Assembly: GCF_001625195.1 (NCBI RefSeq)
Contig: NC_054389.1
Coordinates: 10,784,520-10,848,519 of the forward strand
Direction of reading: 5' to 3'
Length of the DNA stretch: 64,000 bases
Origin: Drechmeria coniospora
Taxonomy: Eukaryota > Ascomycota > Sordariomycetes > Hypocreales > Ophiocordycipitaceae
Below the pieces are notes generated by a model. That model worked only from the letters and a program-made list of their open reading frames with translations. It did not search any database and was not told where the DNA came from. Position numbers and translations under genes: made by a program. Below, in pieces: positions 23,847 through 34,448 of the stretch (within the stretch, counting starts at the first letter, position 1; each line of letters begins with the position of its first letter).

Positions 23847-26800
23847 ATGGCTGACCGCGGGCTTTTCAACATAAACTATGGCCATCCCGGCATTTTGACA
23901 TACGTCCCCGCCAAACGTCCTCAGGATGGCCCAGGCCTACTGCACACAAGCAGGCTTACTGGGCCTCGTACGTCGATACCGCTCATCTCTTGCGCATGTC
24001 GTCTCTTTCTAACCTTTGACTTTGCAGCACTGCGTTTCAACATCATCGGCTCGTCGGCAGAGCTCTATCCGCCGTCCAATCCACCAACCCCTGTCCCGAC
24101 GTCTCATCTATGGAACGAACGCCGGCTCCAGCGTAGATGGCTGTTCAAAACCCATCCCGAGGCCTTCATGGGCGATCCTTCCATCCGAGAATTGCTCAAG
24201 GAAGAAAAGTTCGACCCGGTCGAGGATTCCACGGATCGGAGACACGTTCTTGCGATAGGACAGATGACTGATCTGACAGACCATGCGACGCCGCGAAGCA
24301 CGCCTTTGCTAGCGGTCGCCACAGGCACCTCGGGACAGCAACTGCGGCTGGCTCGAATAGACGAGTCCCAGTGGCAGTGGGGGGCGAGCGAGGATGTTCT
24401 GTTGAACCTATCGGTCGTTGATCCCATCCACCGCGAGGAGGAGACGACCTGGATGTGCGACCCAACGCCCATCTTGCAGATCAGGTTCGTCAAGTACATT
24501 TCGCAACACGACTCCATTCGATGGCTGCTTGTACAGAAAGCAACATCAATCGCCATCCTTCGACCTGAATACAATCCGGTGCCAGTTCTCGGAGCCGAAA
24601 CGACTGGATTTCCTGCGGAAGGGCCGTCGTTCATCAACCCAAATCCCCTGGTAACGCTTCATCACCGCCAGACTGGCGGAAACTTGTTTGCCGACATGAC
24701 CTTCAATCCGGCTGTCAGTGGACGTCCCAATCAACTAGGCGCTATCGACGAGTCCGGGTACTGGAGCATCTGGAATGTTGTCGGCTCGTCGGGTACAGTT
24801 AGGAAGACGATGCGTCTGGTCCAGCACAAGTGCGGGCACCTCTCCGAAGGCTTGCTTGGTGGAATTCCATCGTTTCCGAGCTATCCAGCTGGGAGGCATG
24901 GAATGATCTTTGTTGGAGGCGCTCAGGCCGACGACACATTTCATGCTCCCGCGAATCGCGAGGGAACCATGGGAACGACTGCCAGCCCGTCGCGGCATCT
25001 CCTTGTGTGGAATTCGGAGCGCTTTGAAATATTGGATCTTGAATCGCACATGTCACTTCCCGGCCTGAACGTGCTGTTGGCGTCGCGGACACGCGCCGAC
25101 CAGATTCTTGACGTCCAAAAAAGCCCGTTGAACGGAAACCATGTGTTTTTTCTCACCACACAGCGATTGATCTGGGTAGACCTTGCTGGTCGAGGAAGAT
25201 CATTAGAAGCCTCCTCGAAACCGACCATGTTGCTGTCGTGCACGCACATCGGCACGGTACAGGACGGCATACGGTTATCCCTGTCTCGCGCGTCCCACGA
25301 TGATCTGCACACCACGATGGCGTTTACATATATCCCGGAAGTAGCCCAACTCGCCGTTTACTGGTTTAGCGTTTCGCCGGTCACCATGCTACCCCAGTGG
25401 CACCGGCATATCACACAGCTACCCGGCGGTCATGAGCGTGCTCGTGCCCGGCTGGTTCAAGTTCATCCGGCGAGGCTCGAACGGGGTCCCGGGTCGTCCC
25501 GGAGAGGTCCGGGATCAAATTACATGCAAAGTGACGCCAAATTTTACCAAGTTACAGTCTTGGGGGAAGACCTCGGTGTGCGCTATGGCATCTGCGCCTC
25601 CTCCAGCGATCCAGCCCTCGAGCTGACGCTGCCAACGACGCGTGTGGGGTGGTCGAAGAGCGAACAGAATCGACGTTGGAAGAAAAAACGAAAGTTTTTC
25701 TTGCGCCACGTGGGGGAAACATTCATGGTTCCCGATGGCATGTCGGAGGAAGTCATGAATTCACTTCTCAAGGAAATGGATACGGACGAAGAGTTGAGCC
25801 AAAATGAAGAGCAGCAGGAGAAGCAGCAGTCCGTTGCGGTGCCGGTCTCATCCTCGCCACGGCCTGTCCCCCTCCCTCTGATGAATCGCTTCGTGCCCAT
25901 GCTTTCCGCAAAACTTGATCGGATCACCGCTCAGGGCGAGCTGGGTTTGCCCGCTAATCTGTTCGACGCTTTGGATGCGGCCGCCAAGAGAGGATTGCTG
26001 GAGGGCCGCCTACCCCTGATGACATGGTATGCTCCAACAATACCTCCCTCCCGAGCACGGACAGAGGCCGGCGACTAACTTGCTGCAGGGCCGAGGTGGC
26101 AGCCGAGCTTGAAGACCCTGCGGCGTACGAAGCGGCCGACAACGGCATGGAAGAAGATGTGAAGCGATTCCTCAATAAGTCTGACGGGAAACTGGTGGTC
26201 ACGCCGCTTCGCAAGCGCTCTCCCGAATCGGCACGAGACGCTTTCGTCACGCTGTCAGCTCTGCGGGAAGAGCTCACACGCCTTTGGCTCGATCCTGTGC
26301 GAGATACATTGCCGGACGAGACGCAGCAAGTCTTCAAGGCCTGGATCGCCGAGCTTGCCGGGGACGAGTTTCTTCAAAGCTACGGGATGGCGGTGCAAGA
26401 TGTGCCGCTCTTTGGACCGCGTGGTTCCGACGCCGAGGGTCTAAAGACTGGCAACGATTCGGCCGCCTCGCACGCTCCGTCCAACCCGAGGATAGCATCG
26501 TCATCCCCGACCCGCCCCGCATCGACGATCACCACACCATCCGAGTCGGAGGATGCTTGCCTCCAGCGGCTGAGGCTTCTCATGCCGTCGCTAGAGTCAG
26601 GTACGGGGTTTTCTGCGAAGCCATCGGCCTTGCTGTCGTACTGGCCCACGGAGCGCGGTATCGATACGCAGGGATATGTGTCGAGCGTGGCGGCGGCGTC
26701 GAGCGAGAGATTCCGCGACGCCAAGCAGCGGCTGCAGAGGTTCGAGGCCAAGCGAAAAGCCCAGTCAGAGAAGATCAAGCGGCCGGCGTTTAGGGGGCAG

Positions 26801-27013
26801 GGCTTCCCTGGCAGCGAAGGCGCAAGCCAGGATGCCAGCCTCCCAAGGATGCCGCCGCCGGGGTATGCCATGTCCAGCCAGCAGGCAATGCCCGAGTCGT
26901 CGCAGACGCAAAGGGAAGCTGGGCCCTCGGTGACCATGAGCCAACCTGTGTCGGGTCTGTTTGGAGACAGGAAGAAGGTGAAGAAGGGTAGACGGAAGAG
27001 CGGCTTCCGATGA
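23847..27013 (+). CDS. RRN6: RNA polymerase I initiation factor Rrn6 (core factor subunit)
   Basis: Three exons: 23847-23967, 24028-26026 and 26089-27013, 1014 residues. Rrn6 with Rrn7 and Rrn11 forms the core factor that recruits Pol I to rDNA promoters in the nucleolus. The N terminus (NINYGHPGILTYVP) and the FNIIGSSAELYPPSN joined across intron 1 match the family. A beta-propeller-like middle follows, with segments such as GAIDESGYWSIWNV and HLLVWNSERFEILDL. The helical second half contains RRWKKKRKFFLRHVGETF. The C terminus ends in the basic SQPVSGLFGDRKKVKKGRRK. Length near 1000 residues fits filamentous-fungal Rrn6. Intron 1 is 60 nt and stop-free, so its retention would keep the frame. 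The splice is chosen on the intron signals and on similarity after the junction. Confidence 0.9.
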
Positions 27014-27439
27014 CCATGGCCTCGCCTGCTCGTTCAAACGTCTTCGTGCCGGCCTCTTCTATCCTATTCTGGAGAGTTTCGGGGGAGGAGCATAGCACAA
27101 ACTCAATGTTATTTCAGAGAAAGCGACATATTCTCCATCCACCGGCACTATTGGTCCCGTCTTCGTAGTGGTGTTTGTCAGTGAGTTGTGACGGGCGCAA
27201 GTAAGTACTTGCGTACCCCGTCAGGGCCACAGTCCCAGTCTAGGGGTCGAGCACTGGACGTAAGCGGGGCAGGTTCCCTCCCCACCGATAGCGTCCTCGA
27301 CGCTCCAGTCTTCGTCCAGCGGCGAGAACTACGTAATAGTTGCGTTCCCAACTTGAACAAAGGCACAAGAGCAGGCACGGCTCGGCTAGAAATCTCTTTC
27401 TTGACCGGGTCCAGCCATTCGGTCAAGCTTCTGTTCTCA
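27014..27439. other. Intergenic, RRN6 to PITH gene
   Basis: About 425 bp of same-strand intergenic DNA. No repeat or gene is seen. Confidence 0.5.
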
Positions 27440-28235
27440 ATGTCACATCGCCATGCTGAGCACGCCAGCCACGGCCACGACGACGGGCATGACCATGACC
27501 ATGACCACTCGGACGACGTGACGCCGGCGCTGCAGTCATCTCTCTACGAACAAATCAACTTTGACGAAATCACGACGCTCAACGAGTCGCGGAGAGACGC
27601 GGGCAAGGCTGTGGTGAAGAAGACGTGGACGGAGCGGTTGCAGATCGAGCCAGAGTTGGAGAGCGATGCGGATGAGCAGCTGCTCATGACAGTGCCGTAA
27701 GTGTCTCGTGCCACAAGCTCGAGCCAAGCCATGCATCCATGCCATGCACCATGGTCGATGGAGGTGAGCTTGGTGAGGAACAGAGAGCTCCACGTTTACA
27801 CCCTGCTGCAGCTTCACGGCCCAAGTCAAGCTCCACTCGATCCTGCTGCGGACGTCGCCCTCGGCCAGCGCGCCGCGGACGCTGCACCTGTACATCAACC
27901 GGGCGGACCTCGACTTTTCGTCGGCGGAAGAGATGGAGCCGGTGCAGAAGCTGGAGCTCTCGCAGACTTCGGATGTGCAGGAGATCCCCGTCAAGCGCGC
28001 CCTCTTCGGCAAGGTGCAGCAGCTGGGACTGTTCTTCGTCGACAATTTCGGCGGCGGCGAGGAAGAGGTCTCGCGCATCAGCTACGTCGGCTTCAAGGGC
28101 GAATGGACGCGGCTCGGAAAGGCGCCGACAAACATCCTGTACGAGGCGGCCGCTCAGCCGGGAGATCACAAGATCAAGGGGACGAGCATCAATGAGATGG
28201 GAAGCGGCATCGGCGGAAGAGGTCCGGGCATGTAG
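27440..28235 (+). CDS. PITH-domain protein (TXNL1 C-terminal type)
   Basis: Two exons, 27440-27696 and 27812-28235, 226 residues. The N terminus is a His/Asp-rich stretch (GHDDGHDHDHDHSDD). The PITH domain follows (about 30-200): SLYEQINFDEITTLNES, VKLHSILLRTS, LHLYINRADLDFSSAEE, QEIPVKRALFGKVQQLGLFF, GGGEEEVSRISYVGFKGEW. PITH domains are proteasome-interacting modules, as in the thioredoxin-like TXNL1, but no thioredoxin domain is present here. The 115-nt intron has a GTAAGT donor and splits a proline codon. The His/Asp run suggests metal binding, but it is low-complexity and may be incidental. Confidence 0.9.
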
Positions 28236-28705
28236 CCTCCAGACGTACATGTACACCATCTCCAAGGGGGGGGGGCTCATGGCATTATGTTAATTATGTT
28301 ATCTGCGGCGGCAATGGCAGCCCGATACGAGACTCCCGTTCATACCACGTTTCAATTCTTCATTGCCATTTCAGAGGCGTTTCTTCAGAGTGTTGGAGCT
28401 CGACGCTTGGCCGTCCGTTGGTCGTCGTCCGATGCCAAAATCTGCCATGTCAATCGACCTACCCTAGAGGTGCTCAGTGCGACCCACTTACCGGGCCGCA
28501 GAATACCCGTGCCTCTCACAGACCAAGTAAGTAAGTAATACTCGCTGGCTTGCAGCCGGGGTGGCTGCCACTGAGCGATCGAGCCGCCAACCAGGCACGT
28601 CCCCAAAATTTCAAGCGGTCCAGGACGACGAGGTGGGAAGCTTCATCCAGCAACGTCTCCCTCCCTCACACGCGGCATCGCATCAGCGCAGAATCGAGGC
28701 CGGTC
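28236..28705. other. Intergenic, PITH gene to uL3m
   Basis: A 10-G run at 28266-28275 lies 30 bp after the PITH stop. The remainder is unremarkable. The uL3m frame stays open upstream to about 28550, without a convincing earlier start. Confidence 0.5.
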
Positions 28706-29728
28706 ATGGCGCCTCGTCTACCGATACGAGTGGCCCTCCCCCGGCCGTCGGCCATTCTCCCCCAGGGCGCAGCCCGACGGCTCATCCTTCCACAGCTCAG
28801 GACGGCACCTCCCAGCCGCGGCGTGCACAACGGCTGGTCGACGGTTCCTCCTCGCTCCAAGCACCGCCGCTTCAACCAGGTCAACTCTGGGCTCCCGGCC
28901 CTCACCACCGGCCCCGCGGCGGCCCTCAAGCGCAGGGAGAACACGACACCTCTGCGGGCGGGCGTGCTGGCGACGAAAAAGGGCATGACGAGCCTCTTTG
29001 TCGGCAAGACCCGCACCCCTTGCACCGTCCTCCAGCTCGACCAGGTGCAGGTGATTGCCAACAAGACGCGGGAGCAGCACGGGTACTGGGCCGTCCAGGT
29101 CGGCTCCGGCACGAGGGCCGGTCGCAACGTCACGAGCCCCCTGCTCGGCTACTACGAAGCCAAGGGCATCGCCCCCAAGAGCAAGCTCGGCGAGTTCAAG
29201 GTCCGGGATGACAAGGGCCTGCTGCCCGTCGGTGCCCAGCTGCTGCCGGACTGGTTCCAGCTCGGCCAGTACGTCGACGTGCGAGCACGGTCCCGCGGCA
29301 TGGGCTTCGCCGGCGGCATGAAACGGCACGGCTTCAAGGGCCAGGGCGCCTCGCACGGAAACTCCAAGAACCACCGAACGATCGGCACGACAGGTCCCTC
29401 GCAGGGCAGCGGCAGCCGCGTCATGCCGGGCAAGAAGATGCCGGGCCGCATGGGCAACGAGTGGGTGACGGTGCAGAACCTCAAGGTGCTCCAGGTCGAC
29501 AACGAGCTGGGCGTCGTGCTGGTCAGCGGCGCCGTGCCGGGGCCCAAGGGACGGCTCGTCAAGCTGCAGGATTCGAAGAAGCGGAAGGCGCCCGCGCTGC
29601 CGCACAGGGAGAAGGCGCTGAGGGAGCTCGGGGAGAGGCAACCGGATGCGGACGCGCAGCTCGAGGCCGCTCGGCTGAGCCATCTAGACATGAAGGCCCA
29701 ACGGCAGGCGAAGACGGCCGAGCTCTGA
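28706..29728 (+). CDS. MRPL9: Mitochondrial ribosomal protein uL3m
   Basis: Single exon, 340 residues. The first 40 or so residues are rich in Arg, Ala and Ser with no acidic residue (PRLPIRVALPRPSAILPQGA), as expected of a mitochondrial presequence. The uL3 body is clear: LATKKGMTSLF, YYEAKGIAPKSKLGEFKV, GQYVDVRARSRGMGFAGGMK, HGFKGQGASHGNSKNHRT, the peptidyl-transferase-proximal loop GPSQGSGSRVMPGKKMPGRM, and VDNELGVVLVSGAVPGPKG. It is a large-subunit protein that nucleates assembly and approaches the peptidyl-transferase centre. The ATG at 28706 gives the most plausible targeting sequence. Confidence 0.94.
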   Translation: MAPRLPIRVALPRPSAILPQGAARRLILPQLRTAPPSRGVHNGWSTVPPRSKHRRFNQVNSGLPALTTGPAAALKRRENTTPLRAGVLATKKGMTSLFVGKTRTPCTVLQLDQVQVIANKTREQHGYWAVQVGSGTRAGRNVTSPLLGYYEAKGIAPKSKLGEFKVRDDKGLLPVGAQLLPDWFQLGQYVDVRARSRGMGFAGGMKRHGFKGQGASHGNSKNHRTIGTTGPSQGSGSRVMPGKKMPGRMGNEWVTVQNLKVLQVDNELGVVLVSGAVPGPKGRLVKLQDSKKRKAPALPHREKALRELGERQPDADAQLEAARLSHLDMKAQRQAKTAEL

Positions 29729-30025
29729 GCCCAGCCTCTCTCGTCGCAGGCAGGGGAGCACCGAGAGGAGGGGAGCGCGGGGAGGAGGGGAGGCCGGGAC
29801 GACGGGACGACGTCTCCAAGAGCGGGCATGCACATGTACGATGAGAGATGGGCACCCTTGCTACTGTACACATGTATTTTTTTGGTTGGCTTCACGGCGT
29901 GGCGCGGCGACGACCGGCCGAGTTGAAACCGACAAGTTCACGCCCTCTCCGCCACGCTCCCTCCACCACGCCCCTTCTGCCGGCGCGTCACGGCGACGGC
30001 TTCCCGACGTCCACCCGTCGAGCGG

Positions 30026-30778
30026 CTACTTGTTCAGAGCGCCCTGCTGCCTGAAGCCCCTCGTCGACGCCGACGACGGCCCATGCTCCTCGTCGAGCTC
30101 CGGCAGCGAAGCGGCGTCGTCGCCGAGCAAGCCTCGGAAGGGGTCCCGACCGTCGAGCAAGTCGATGCGCTCGCCGGAGCCGTCCATGGTGAGGCTCCAC
30201 TCGGTCGTCTCGAAGAGGGAGCGGCTCGAGGGTCGGTGGCTGGCAAAGCGCATGGTCGCGCTGGCGCGGTTGCCACGAACGGTAAAGTAGATGTTGATGC
30301 GGCCCTGCAGCTGGTTCATCTCGCCGCGGATCCAGGGGATCTGGTGCTTGAAGTAGATGTCATCGCCGAGGAGCGCCCGCGCCCGGGGCGAGGTTCGCAG
30401 CGCGTAGAGCGTCGAGGAGACGATGGGCGACGACGACTTTTGGTAGTTGAAGATGGCGAGCGACGAGAGGGCGACGATGCCGAGGAAGAGGGGTAGGCTA
30501 CGGCCCCATCGGAAGCGTACCTGCTTGATGTCTGTCTCGGCGGGCACCGTCAGCCGAGATGGGGGAAGGAAGATGCATCGTCAGACGTCGGAGCGGTCGT
30601 GGTCGAACGCACCTGGTAGTTCGCGGTCGGCACGCCGAGACATGAGCGGACCGTCGCCTTTCTTCGGCGCCGGCGTCAGCCACCGTCGTTGGCCGGTGCC
30701 TCGGGAGGACGACGGCGCATGGGGTTTGCATCTCGGCAGCGAGGCCTCGAGCCTCCGTTGGATCGCTCGCGATAGCAT
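30026..30778 (-). CDS. COA1: Cytochrome c oxidase assembly factor Coa1
   Basis: Two exons on the minus strand, 30778-30613 and 30531-30026, 223 residues. Coa1 is an inner-mitochondrial-membrane factor acting with Shy1 and Mss51 in early Cox1 maturation. The N terminus is a presequence (MLSRAIQRRLEASLPR), and the first exon ends PLMSRRADRELP. One membrane helix (about 67-86, LPLFLGIVALSSLAIFNYQ) is followed by the family core: KSSSPIVSSTLYALRTSPRA, GDDIYFKHQIPWIRGEMNQL, GRINIYFTVRG, and FETTEWSLTMDG. The 81-nt intron uses donor GTGCGT and acceptor GACAG, joining ELP to DIKQVRF. It is convergent with uL3m and divergent from the 31225 gene. Confidence 0.9.
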
Positions 30779-31224
30779 GGCGCCGTCTGGTGTTGCGTTG
30801 CTGGTGGACGCCGATCGGAGGTGGGAGGTTTTTGATGGACCCCCAACGGCCAGCACTGTAGTCAGCCGTCTACGGTGGCCCGGTGGGTAGCTGGAGGGGG
30901 TCGAATGAACCGACGTTGGCCTGACCGACAGGCGCAGAGGGAGCCACCAGCGCTAGCGGCACCGCCCTCAGGGACTCGCTCGCGTGCCGCTACGCTGTGG
31001 CGTCATGCCGCCGCCACTGCCTCTCGCGTTCCAGTGCTCACCTACTCCGTACAGGCTACTGGTAATGTACGCGGTGCCTGAAACGCGAAGCGCAAAGGTG
31101 CTGCTGCACCACTGACGAGGCACTGGCAATCCGTGGATGCAGTCGTTTCTCGCCGCCTTCTTCATCATCAAACAAACGCCTCGAGGGACAAGAGTTCCCA
31201 ACGCCGTCCGCCCAAGCCTCCAGC
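30779..31224. promoter_or_regulatory. Divergent promoter, COA1 and 31225 gene
   Basis: A 446-bp bidirectional promoter. No specific motif or repeat was recognised beyond a short GTAC patch at about 31050-31075. Confidence 0.5.
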
Positions 31225-31979
31225 ATGGCAGACGTCCAACGCACAGGCGCCCGCGTGCGTCGCGCGTTCCGCTATCCCAGCGGCGACGCCGATTCCGGAT
31301 CCGACGCAGAGCCGACAGCCATCGACGAGCAAGGTTCGCCCGCAGGCACCCTTCCCTCCTCGTCGTCCTTTTCTATCTCGCTCGCTCGCTTGCTCGCTGA
31401 CACGAAAGGCCAGAGCAGGAACAGCTGATAGCCCTCCTCGCGGCGCAAAACACGGCCCGCAACGAGCAGTTCCGCCTCGCCCTCCTCGCCCTGCCCCTGA
31501 TGACGACGCTCCCCTACCTGCCGCTTGTCTTTCGGCCGCCGACGGCGCTGCTCGCCCTCCTGAGCCTGTCCTCGCTCCTCTCCACCGCCTATCTGCTGCA
31601 TCGGCTGCCGCCGACGGTCACGGGAATCGCCCCGCTCGATGCCTGGTCCCGCAGGGAGGACGTCCGGGCCGCGACCGAGGACGCGCGCCTCCGGCTGCGG
31701 ACGGGGGGGAGACGGCAGGCCCGCGATGCTTCCCTGGCTCTCCGAGACGGCGGGTCGCCGCTGGACCTGTACCTTCCGTACCTGAACCTCGGTCTCGTGC
31801 TGATGCTGGCCTTGCTTGGGTTGGTCACCGGTCGCGGCGCCGACGCCTTCGGCTGGGTCGGCATGGGCAACCTGCCGGTCATGGTCCTTGCCGTCGTGTG
31901 CGTCTCCAAGGTTGTCATGGGTGGCGTGGACCCAGAGAAGGAACTGTCGGCCCTCAAATACCCGTACAAAGGCGCATGA
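31225..31979 (+). CDS. Unrecognised four-helix membrane protein
   Basis: Two exons, 31225-31333 and 31414-31979, 224 residues. I do not recognise a named family. A hydrophilic N terminus (residues 1-45, acidic) precedes a helix pair (RLALLALPLMTTLPYLPLVF, then ALLALLSLSSLLSTAYLLH). A basic loop with RLRLRTGGRR comes next, followed by a third helix (LPYLNLGLVLMLALLGLV) and a fourth (NLPVMVLAVVCVSKVVM). The end, GGVDPEKELSALKYPYKGA, looks conserved and cytosolic. The intron donor is the weaker GTTCGC, but the join EQ-EQEQLIALL keeps the frame and only this acceptor gives a continuous protein. Being divergent from COA1 does not prove a mitochondrial role. Confidence 0.8.
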
Positions 31980-34448
31980 TGTTTTTCCGCTGTTCAGGTT
32001 GCCATCACGAGCACACGACCTTTCTTTTCCCCCTTTCCCCCTCTCTCGTGTCACGGCAGAAACGTTTCGTGCGTAGGCAGACGACGCAGTACAAGTCTGT
32101 AGTATATATGTGTGCATCATTTGGGGGGGGGGGGGGGGGGGGCATGCACAAGTATGAGCTCGCTTCTCCGTACTGTATCGTCACGTTCAGCTGGCTTCCT
32201 GTGCCCGTGCATCCGCACCCGTGATACATCCATGGTTGAGCACCAGCCAACCGGACAGGGCACGTATCAATTTGCCCAGGTCAAAGGCAAGTCCTGGTTC
32301 ACATGTCAACGAGAGGGCCATTTCCCGTCTTTGCAATACACGCGTCATCACTGGCATGTCTGCTCGTATGCTCGTTGACGTAGCCGAGCAGATGGCAGCC
32401 AACACCACCACCTGCTTTCAATGTCCATGACAAAACACGCCCTATCGCTGAAGCACGGGATGGAATCCATACCAACAATTGGCTGCGGACGGACTCCCGG
32501 TGCGACAAGCACGGAGTACTTATCGCTCTTGTAAGTGCATGTAAATACAGAGGGCTTGGTCATCGCCGCAGGTACCGATACAGTGCAACCTGAAACGGTA
32601 CCTGTTGATTGAGAGCGAGCACATGCACACCTACAAGACAGGACAGGCACATGCATGTGCTCGCATACGGGACCGGAGTAAAAATGCTAGGTTATCACTT
32701 ACATGTACAGTGGTAGAAGATTCATTTATTCTTATACTTGCTTGCTGCACTCCGGATGGAGTACGTGACGACATGTACTGTACGGAGAATTACACGCTTT
32801 CGACTACACCTGTATGTACGGCGCAACTGGTGCTCGCAAGGTATTAATACTTGCAAGTTAAGTACATGTGCTGATCGTCGTGCCATCCAACGGGGATGAG
32901 GTAAGGTATTGCTGCCCGCCCGTTACCGTTGGCAAAGTTCTGCTAATAGTGCAGACGGTACTCCGTACAGTACATACTTGTACACCTACTTACTTACAGT
33001 ACTGAAGTTCTTGCAGGTACGGAGTACGGAGTACGGAATATACTATTTGGAAGGGTTTCCCATAGCACCCAAGCATGACCCGGTTCCATGGTCATACGAG
33101 AACCAGCTTTCGTTGCGGCGCACGAGTAATAATACTTGGTAATTCCGAGTAATCAAAGTGCTTGCAATAATATTCATACTCGCACGCGATGAGCCCCACA
33201 ATTGAGGTCGTGGCCAGGAGTATTACTCCGTACTCCGAAATTGTAATGGACGGCCCTCATGGATAAAATACTGTAAAGATGGAATAAGATATACTCCTAC
33301 GAGCATAATAGTGCTACGAGAAATAATCCCACGAGGCAACTTGGATGCGTCCAAGTACAGAGTCCTCCGTACTTGCGGCACACATCAAGTACCAGTACGT
33401 GAGTTGGTTCGTAAAGTACGTACATGTACTTGCTGGCCGGCCTGGCTGTTAGCTTGGTAGCTCAAGTCGGCCTAAAACTTACTTCGCTTACCTCACCATG
33501 GAGCCTTCAGTGCTCGACGCTGGTTATTCCTGCTTCACAACTCGTACTCGTGCTTGGCGGCTCAGGCACATTGATTCATTGAGAGGCAGGCGAAACGGAT
33601 GCAACATTACTTCGGCAAGCAGGAGCAGTACAAGAACGAGCAACAGACGGACAAGCACATTCACGCGCCTAAGCAAGCAACCCCCCGCGCGCCTGGGCTC
33701 CATCTCTCTCACTCGCTCGCTCGCCTCTCACTCGCCTCAATCACTCTCATCATTCACTCACCTCTGTCACTCTCACGCTCCATCTTTCTCTCTCACGCTT
33801 CCTCCTGACGCACAGGCATAGCCGCGACACCAGCGTTCCTCGACGGAGCATCCGTCTCTTGCAGCCCGCAGCTCGGCGCTCCGTCCGGTTGAACGGAGCA
33901 CCGCTGACACTTCAAGGTACGTACTCGTGCCCTGAGCGTGGCTACGTTTGTTTGCCTGCCTGGCTGCCATGAAACCTACCAAGGACGAGCATCGCAACGC
34001 AACTCTCTGGTGCCTATTCCGTACTCGTACCAATCTTGGTACATGCTCGCATGCCGGCCGGTAGTACATGTTGCTAATCAGGCACGGCGCCAGACGATCC
34101 TGGGCACCGCTGCACCATTGATTCGCCAGCCGAGCGCTTCCCGCCATCCGCATTTCACTTGGGCCATGAGCTAAAGTCCCCGACTCTCACTCGCGTGTCC
34201 TGCGTCACCCTCATGTGACGGAGTGCCAAGTACCGGAAGAAAGGAGACCGTCAATCGCTGTTCGGTTGCGTCTACGAGTACGGAGAATTCCGCGTACGTT
34301 GCCCTCAATTTCATCGCTGGAAATCCCAACGACGCTGGACAAGGCCTTTCCGTCCCTTCCCCCGGATAAATGTCGCCTGCTCTCGCTCCGTAACGCTTGA
34401 ATCACGCACCACATTGCTGTCGCGGCCGTCCGAGACCCCGAGCTCAGC
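31980..34448. other. Gene-free interval with poly-G run and GTAC-word island
   Basis: No gene is supported. It contains a 20-G run (32123-32142), a GTAC-word island at about 32510-33450 with GTACGGAGTACGGAGTACGG near 33017, and CTC/TCA-rich DNA at about 33690-33800. The last few hundred bases are the PHO81 promoter and leader. Confidence 0.5.
32123..32142. repeat. Poly-G run, 20 bases
   Basis: Twenty consecutive G on the plus strand, about 145 bp after the stop codon of the membrane-protein gene. Confidence 0.9.
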
